A stretch of 64,000 nt of DNA from Paenibacillus foliorum (lineage in GTDB: Bacteria; Bacillota; Bacilli; Paenibacillales; NBRC-103111), in assembly GCF_013141765.1 (NCBI RefSeq), contig NZ_WHOD01000071.1, positions 1 to 64,000 on the forward strand. The letters run 5' to 3'. The notes below the pieces were generated by a model. It saw only the letters and a program-made list of their open reading frames with translations, searched no databases and was not told where the DNA came from. Made by a program: the position numbers and the translations under genes. Shown here piece by piece: positions 59,882 to 64,000 of the stretch (within the stretch, counting starts at the first letter, position 1; every line of letters starts with the position of its first letter).

Positions 59882-60778
59882 ATTCAAATTAGAAAAAGAA
59901 GCAATAAAACTAACAATAACAAGAATCTAGAAGTAATAAATAAGGGAACCCAAAATGATAGTTTAGAGATTTCAGAGAAAGGTAAACACTCACAACCTGA
60001 TCAAAGCGGCAACGGATCACAGAAGTCATATGAATCATTGTTGGCAATTTTACTAGCTTACTGTACTTTTATTGGTTATCTTTGCGGGTATAAATATGAA
60101 GTGGGATTCAAAGATTATTTCAACATCCCAGATGACTATATTGAAATTGATATTACTACAATTTTGAAGCCTTCTGTATGGATAATTATGGTTCTATTTG
60201 CTCTATTTTTTGGAGTATACTTACTCATCGAGCTCGAACGCCGAATTAAGAACATTTCGGATTATATTAAATACCATCGCTTAATTATTTATTTAGCATT
60301 ACTAATATTTATAATTTTTCAAGAAATGCCACTTAAATATAAACTAGTTGCAATTTTAATAGTAATCCTTATCTTTGGGTTATCAGAACTTATAATCTAT
60401 ATTGTAATGAGATCAATAGATAAGTTTTCAAAAAAGTTCCCACCAGAAATTGATACTGGAATCCCAAGCAAAAACAGAAACATGCTATCTACTATTGTGT
60501 TTGTACTATTAATTACTGTAGTCCTGGCTTATGGTATGGAGTACATAGGAAATTTGCACGCGGGTAATCAAAAGGATTTTCTTGTTTATACTGACACTTC
60601 AGGGAAATTTATCGTAGTTGATACTTACCGCGACTACCTGCTAGCAGCCAAAATATCAGATAAGAATGAAATATTACCAAACTACAAATTTATTGAATTA
60701 AAAAACAATAAACAATCTGAATATAACATGACCCATTTTGAGAAACTTACCGTAGTCCAAGCAATCTATATTAAATAA
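59882..60778 (+). CDS. Multi-pass membrane protein with apparent ATT start
   Basis: About 298 residues: a 50-residue polar, basic N-terminus (IQIRKRSNKTNNN), four to five membrane helices (about residues 54-74, 100-122, 132-150, 155-177, 207-227) and a 70-residue C-terminal soluble domain. No ATG, GTG or TTG lies in frame between the upstream stop and TTG 60038, which has no ribosome binding site. GGGAGG lies six bases before ATT 59882. Unrecognised. It follows the HNH-Nudix gene by 41 bases and may be co-transcribed. Confidence 0.55.
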   Translation: MQIRKRSNKTNNNKNLEVINKGTQNDSLEISEKGKHSQPDQSGNGSQKSYESLLAILLAYCTFIGYLCGYKYEVGFKDYFNIPDDYIEIDITTILKPSVWIIMVLFALFFGVYLLIELERRIKNISDYIKYHRLIIYLALLIFIIFQEMPLKYKLVAILIVILIFGLSELIIYIVMRSIDKFSKKFPPEIDTGIPSKNRNMLSTIVFVLLITVVLAYGMEYIGNLHAGNQKDFLVYTDTSGKFIVVDTYRDYLLAAKISDKNEILPNYKFIELKNNKQSEYNMTHFEKLTVVQAIYIK

Positions 60779-60793
60779 GGCAAGATTTAAGTT

Positions 60794-60821
60794 AAGGCCC
60801 CAATGAGGGCCTTTTTTATTT
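60794..60821 (+). terminator. Rho-independent terminator
   Basis: AAGGCCC (60794-60800) pairs with GGGCCTT (60807-60812), followed by TTTTTT. It ends the HNH-Nudix/membrane protein transcript. The following 150 bases to the ImmA gene hold no gene. Confidence 0.85.
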
Positions 60822-60978
60822 CCTGGGTAAGCGCAGCAATCGACTAAACATAACTAGATTTGACATTTGTTACAATAAAGCGAATTCTTTCATAGCCTAT
60901 TGCAATTAATATGAAAATACATCAAAATAACAGGAACATACGTTCTTGTTAATTAGCAATTCATTATGGGAGGTACCA

Positions 60979-61581
60979 ATGGAACTAACCTTTTATAAAC
61001 CATCTGAACTTGAAATCTGGATTAATAAAAAATATCAAGAGCATGACATACATTACGCGGCCGACCTCGACTTAGATCATTTATCAGACATTTTTCAAGT
61101 AACTTTGAAAGCCACAACAAGCGAATCCAAAGTTATTTGGGACGATGAATTTTGTCTCATTTTTCTGAATGAACATTTGGGCGAAGAAGAAAAGCGTGAA
61201 CACTTCTTCCACGAAATTAGTCACCCCATGCAACACGTAGGCCGGCAGGAACAATTGCCCCCAGCATTTGTCGAACTTCAAGAAATCCAAGCGTCCCACT
61301 TCCAGCTTTACGCAGCCATGCCAATATACATAGTTGAAAAATATAAGGAATTCAGTAGGAAACCGTCATTTTTAAAAGTTCTATCCGAAGAATTCAAGCT
61401 CTCCCTTGCATTTGTCCAAAAACGGATCGATCAGATTAAACGTCGGATCTACCAGGGGCGAATGGATCATGAGTTCATGATGAAAGGCACAACAGTACCA
61501 GTCCGCTATAACTACTCTTCAGAAACACAACAGTTACTTGAAAAATCAAAGCAGCTCAAAGCTAAGAAAGGAGTTTTATAA
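60979..61581 (+). CDS. ImmA/IrrE-family metallopeptidase
   Basis: A 200-residue peptidase. FFHEISHPMQH is the HExxH zinc motif, and ELQEIQASHF downstream supplies the third ligand. ImmA enzymes cleave XRE repressors to induce mobile elements. GGGAGG precedes ATG 60979, which is preferred over the longer frame. It is 17 kb from the CI-like repressor, an unusual separation. The partner at 61582 starts one base after its stop. Confidence 0.85.
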   Translation: MELTFYKPSELEIWINKKYQEHDIHYAADLDLDHLSDIFQVTLKATTSESKVIWDDEFCLIFLNEHLGEEEKREHFFHEISHPMQHVGRQEQLPPAFVELQEIQASHFQLYAAMPIYIVEKYKEFSRKPSFLKVLSEEFKLSLAFVQKRIDQIKRRIYQGRMDHEFMMKGTTVPVRYNYSSETQQLLEKSKQLKAKKGVL

Positions 61582-61953
61582 ATGGCTACGATCCGTGTAT
61601 ATTACGATTATTTCAATGACACCCTCTCCCCTATCTGGTTGCTACTTCACTTTGGCCGCGGAGGAATAGATTGGAGCAAAGAGCATCTTTATATGCCCAT
61701 TCAAGCCCCCTTCTATCGCATTGAAGCAGAAGAAATCCATGAAGATACCATGAGCCTCAGCATACTCCTTGAAGACCTCACAATTAACCCCTACGAAGCT
61801 GGCTACTACGGTATTCGTTTAGATAGAGTCCTGAAACGTATACATAAGCAACAACTGCTCGTTGATCCCTATGATATCGAACAATTTGTTATTCAGCTCG
61901 GTGATCTTGAAGAAGTATTACAAATGGATGTCAGACAACACTATCAAACATGA
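61582..61953 (+). CDS. Hypothetical protein paired with ImmA
   Basis: A 123-residue protein (MATIRVYYDYFNDTLSP, WLLLHFGRGGIDW, PYEAGYYGIRLDRVL). GAAAGGAG precedes the ATG. It abuts the ImmA gene and is probably co-translated. Unrecognised. It may modulate peptidase activity. Confidence 0.65.
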   Translation: MATIRVYYDYFNDTLSPIWLLLHFGRGGIDWSKEHLYMPIQAPFYRIEAEEIHEDTMSLSILLEDLTINPYEAGYYGIRLDRVLKRIHKQQLLVDPYDIEQFVIQLGDLEEVLQMDVRQHYQT

Positions 61954-62042
61954 ATGGAATCGACATAATAATCCATCCATAATATTACATATTATTCTCT
62001 CAAATGGTATAATAGACCTAACAAATATGAAAGAGGTCCTGC

Positions 62043-62867
62043 ATGAAAAAAGCAATAATTCTGATTCTACTTGCTTCACTCACTTCCGGATGCGTTATTG
62101 CAACTAAAGATCAACCAACGATTGTACCAGCAGCACAAACTGCAACACAAGCAACACCTGCAGCTGCCCCCATAGCAAACCAGCCTGCTGAAGCCACACC
62201 TCTGCCTACGGCAGCACCAGCTCCTGCAGAGAAAAAATTCATTGAAGCTAAAGTTAAGAGAGTTATTGACGGAGATACCATTGAAATCATCATCAACAAC
62301 AAAGAAGAAACAGTCCGGATGATTCTGGTTGACACCCCGGAGACGAAAAAGCCGAATACTCCAGTGCAACCGTTCGGTCCTGAAGCTTCGACTTTCACCA
62401 AAGAGACTCTTGAGGGTAAAGACATAAAATTGGAGCGAGATGTAACTGAGCGAGATCAATACAAGCGACTACTTTACTATGTTTACATCGGGGATAAAAT
62501 GTTCAATGAGATGTTGCTTGAAAAAGGCCTCGCTAGAGTCGCTGTATACCCGCCAGACGTGAAATATGTCGATCAGTTTAGAGAGATTCAAAAGAATGCG
62601 CAAATGGCTAAGATTGGCATCTGGAGCATCGAGAATTATGCAACTGATAAAGGATACGATGAAAGTAAAGCGCAAAAGCATATTGAAGAAAAATCGAAGC
62701 AGGCAACGCCAACCCCAGCCCCTGCAGTAAAGGAACCGGCTCCAGCAACGGTCACCTATAAAAATTGCACTGAGGTTAAACAAGCCGGCAAGGCGCCTAT
62801 ACACCGTGGTGAACCTGGCTATAGTAGTAAGCTTGACCGAGATAACGATGGAATAGCATGTGAATAA
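62043..62867 (+). CDS. Thermonuclease lipoprotein with Excalibur domain
   Basis: A 274-residue secreted lipoprotein. Residues 1-17 end in LTSGC (lipobox, cysteine at 17). An A/P/T-rich spacer follows. Residues 62-205 are a staphylococcal-nuclease domain (VIDGDTIEI, VRMILVDTPE, ERDQYKRLLYYVY, GLARVAVYPPD) with the catalytic residues present. The C-terminal 37 residues are an Excalibur calcium-binding domain (NCTEVKQAG, GYSSKLDRDNDGIACE). It would degrade extracellular DNA at the cell surface, possibly as a barrier to competing phage DNA. Confidence 0.92.
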   Translation: MKKAIILILLASLTSGCVIATKDQPTIVPAAQTATQATPAAAPIANQPAEATPLPTAAPAPAEKKFIEAKVKRVIDGDTIEIIINNKEETVRMILVDTPETKKPNTPVQPFGPEASTFTKETLEGKDIKLERDVTERDQYKRLLYYVYIGDKMFNEMLLEKGLARVAVYPPDVKYVDQFREIQKNAQMAKIGIWSIENYATDKGYDESKAQKHIEEKSKQATPTPAPAVKEPAPATVTYKNCTEVKQAGKAPIHRGEPGYSSKLDRDNDGIACE

Positions 62868-62941
62868 TTTATTTATTTATTTAGACTAATGTAGTGTTTA
62901 GCACAGAAATCTATCATAAGACAGTTTAGGAGTACTATGTT

Positions 62942-63169
62942 ATGGATAATTTAAAATTTTATTTAAATAAACAAATCGATATTTATAAGAAAGTGCTTAT
63001 CACTAAAGTCCAACAGCATAATTTTAATTTACAACACTCTGAGGTAATCGCGTTAAGTCAGACCTTGGATATATTAATTTTACGTTACTGGAATTTAGAT
63101 CCAAAAGTAAAAAAACGTATGGAGGTGTTTAATGTTCAAGATTCATCAGCAACTCAGCTCCCCTGCTGA
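62942..63169 (+). CDS. Spo0E-like aspartyl-phosphate phosphatase
   Basis: A 75-residue protein. Two helices with LSQTLDILILRY near residues 38-50 match the Spo0E family signature SQxLDxLIxxY, in which the aspartate is needed to remove phosphate from Spo0A. AGGAG lies nine bases before the ATG. The C-terminal 20 residues extend past the core. It overlaps the following gene by 38 bases. Its expected effect is to delay sporulation. Confidence 0.78.
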   Translation: MDNLKFYLNKQIDIYKKVLITKVQQHNFNLQHSEVIALSQTLDILILRYWNLDPKVKKRMEVFNVQDSSATQLPC

Positions 63170-63335
63170 CTTTGATAATGCCATGTTCTTAAGTATACCG
63201 GTAACTGTATTTCAACAAGGAGAGATCATCGATTATGGTGGTGTGATTGAAAAGCATACAGAGAATTGTGTTTATATCAATGGTGGCCACTTTATAAAAG
63301 AAAATTGCCAATTTAAAATTAGACGAGCTAAATAG
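63132..63335 (+). CDS. Small hypothetical protein
   Basis: A 67-residue protein (MFKIHQQLSSPADFDNAMFL, VIEKHTENCVYINGGHF). I know similar small proteins in Bacilli mobile regions without assigned function. GGAGG lies six bases before the ATG, inside the Spo0E-like gene, so translation is likely coupled. Confidence 0.68.
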   Translation: MFKIHQQLSSPADFDNAMFLSIPVTVFQQGEIIDYGGVIEKHTENCVYINGGHFIKENCQFKIRRAK

Positions 63336-63350
63336 GTCCTCCCAAAATAG

Positions 63351-63387
63351 TGCCGCTAATCCAATAAAGGATTGTGGCATTTTTTTA
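63351..63387 (+). terminator. Rho-independent terminator
   Basis: TGCCGCTAATCC (63352-63363) pairs imperfectly with GGATTGTGGCA (63370-63380), followed by seven T. It ends the Spo0E-like transcript. Confidence 0.82.
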
Positions 63388-63462
63388 CTCGGACCAATTG
63401 AATCCAGAATAACTATATAATATAATTTTGATTAAACAGGTTTATATACTATCGGCTGTATT

Positions 63463-63496
63463 ACTAATCGATCTTTTGCGATTAGTTTTTATTTTA
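63463..63496 (+). terminator. Terminator-like hairpin upstream of the integrase
   Basis: ACTAATCG (63463-63470) pairs perfectly with CGATTAGT (63479-63486), followed by TTTTATTTTA. It lies 43 bases before the integrase start. It could insulate or attenuate integrase expression. Confidence 0.6.
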
Positions 63497-63538
63497 CCAC
63501 TAATACGAACATATATTCCCTAAAAGGATGTGAGAGTA

Positions 63539-64000
63539 TTGGCCAGTTTTCGGAAACGTGGCAAAAACTCATGGCAGCTTGTTGTTGAATTGGGATTTGA
63601 TGAAAAAGGCGATCGAATTCAGAAAACAAAAACGGTTCGAATAGAAGATGAAAAACTGCTTAAAACGACTAAGAGATTGAATGAATATCTAGAACAGGAA
63701 GTTATAAAATTTAAAATTGAAGTTGAATCGGGTCATTATATCTCTCCTGATAAAATGAGCTTCGAATCGTTTGTGAAGGAGTGGAAAAGTAAATTTGTTT
63801 TACGAAACTTAGAGGCCAAGACAGTTGAAAATTACCTATTCCATTCTCAGAAGCGCATTGTTCCCTATTTTGGTCATTTGCGTATAAATCAAATCAAGAC
63901 AATTCAAATTATCAATTATCTTGATTCATTGCAGCACCCAGGATCTCGTGCAGATAGGAAAAATGGTTCGTTAGGTTCTGCTTCTGTAGTTTACAACTAT
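63539..64000 (+). CDS. int: Phage tyrosine integrase (N-terminal part)
   Basis: The first 154 codons of a tyrosine recombinase that runs off the window. Residues 1-50 form an AP2-like arm-binding domain (ASFRKRGKNSWQLVVELGFD). Residues 75-154 are the SAM-like core-binding domain (MSFESFVKEWKSKF, KTVENYLFHSQKRIVPYFG). TTG 63539 follows AAAAGGATG. It integrates and excises the prophage. Its catalytic half and the attachment site lie beyond 64000. Confidence 0.88.
   Translation, partial: MASFRKRGKNSWQLVVELGFDEKGDRIQKTKTVRIEDEKLLKTTKRLNEYLEQEVIKFKIEVESGHYISPDKMSFESFVKEWKSKFVLRNLEAKTVENYLFHSQKRIVPYFGHLRINQIKTIQIINYLDSLQHPGSRADRKNGSLGSASVVYNY

Noticed and set aside
62076..62459. Cysteine- and serine-rich minus-strand ORFs under the nuclease gene
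   Set aside because: They are shadows of the A/P/T-rich spacer of the thermonuclease lipoprotein.
1..64000. CRISPR array or insertion sequence
   Set aside because: No regularly spaced direct repeats of 24-40 bases and no transposase were seen. The origin iterons and the 31-bp element do not have array spacing.

Overview
The window looks like part of a Paenibacillus-like, endospore-forming Firmicutes chromosome. The evidence is strong AGGAGG-type ribosome binding sites, frequent TTG and GTG starts, a secreted kelch protein with a C-terminal domain I associate with Paenibacillus, and Sda-like and Spo0E-like sporulation regulators. Most of the window is one temperate phage with a contractile tail (myovirus type), probably an integrated prophage. 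Neither attachment site can be identified. The integrase begins at 63539 and runs off the right edge. The left limit lies near or left of the lysis genes at 3.5 kb.

Left flank (1-3.4 kb): an ATP-dependent DNA ligase, two small hypothetical genes, a secreted kelch/fibronectin-III protein and a 50-codon Sda-like gene. It is unclear whether these are phage or host genes.

Late region (3.5-29.7 kb, all minus strand, transcribed right to left): ParB/DNA-methyltransferase fusion, small and large terminase, portal (DUF1073), MuF-like minor head protein, protease with nested scaffold, cement protein, major capsid protein (DUF2184), connector and neck proteins, sheath (DUF3383), tube, tail chaperone pair made by a -1 frameshift, tape measure, baseplate (Dit-like, plug, hub with lytic domain, spike, gp25-like, gpJ-like, DUF2612), a beta-helix tailspike, tail fibre, then an XhlA-holin-glucosaminidase lysis cassette.

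Early region (29.7-43.2 kb, minus strand): sigma-like late regulator, RuvC-like resolvase, DnaB helicase, G39P-like loader, winged-helix initiator carrying an iteron origin inside its gene, MBL hydrolase, RecT, SbcC-like ATPase, an AbrB-like regulator and several very small genes. Two membrane proteins at 30.2-31.6 kb look like an insertion.

Immunity switch (43.2-44.0 kb): divergent Cro-like and CI-like XRE repressors with GTTCG/CGAAC operator motifs and a consensus TTGACA-17-TATAAT promoter.

Accessory region (44.0-63.4 kb): more AT-rich by eye and mixed in strand. It holds an RHS remnant, a ParA-led three-gene operon, a BglII/BstYI-like nuclease, an unrecognised 403-residue protein, a complete type I restriction system (hsdM-hsdS-hsdR), a PD-(D/E)XK nuclease, an HsdR homologue with every helicase motif altered, an HNH-Nudix fusion, a membrane protein with an apparent ATT start, an ImmA-like peptidase, a nuclease lipoprotein with an Excalibur domain, and a Spo0E-like phosphatase. 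A near-identical 31-bp element occurs three times in intergenic DNA here and may tie several of these genes into one regulon. The region reads as a defence and host-control cargo island carried between repressor and integrase.
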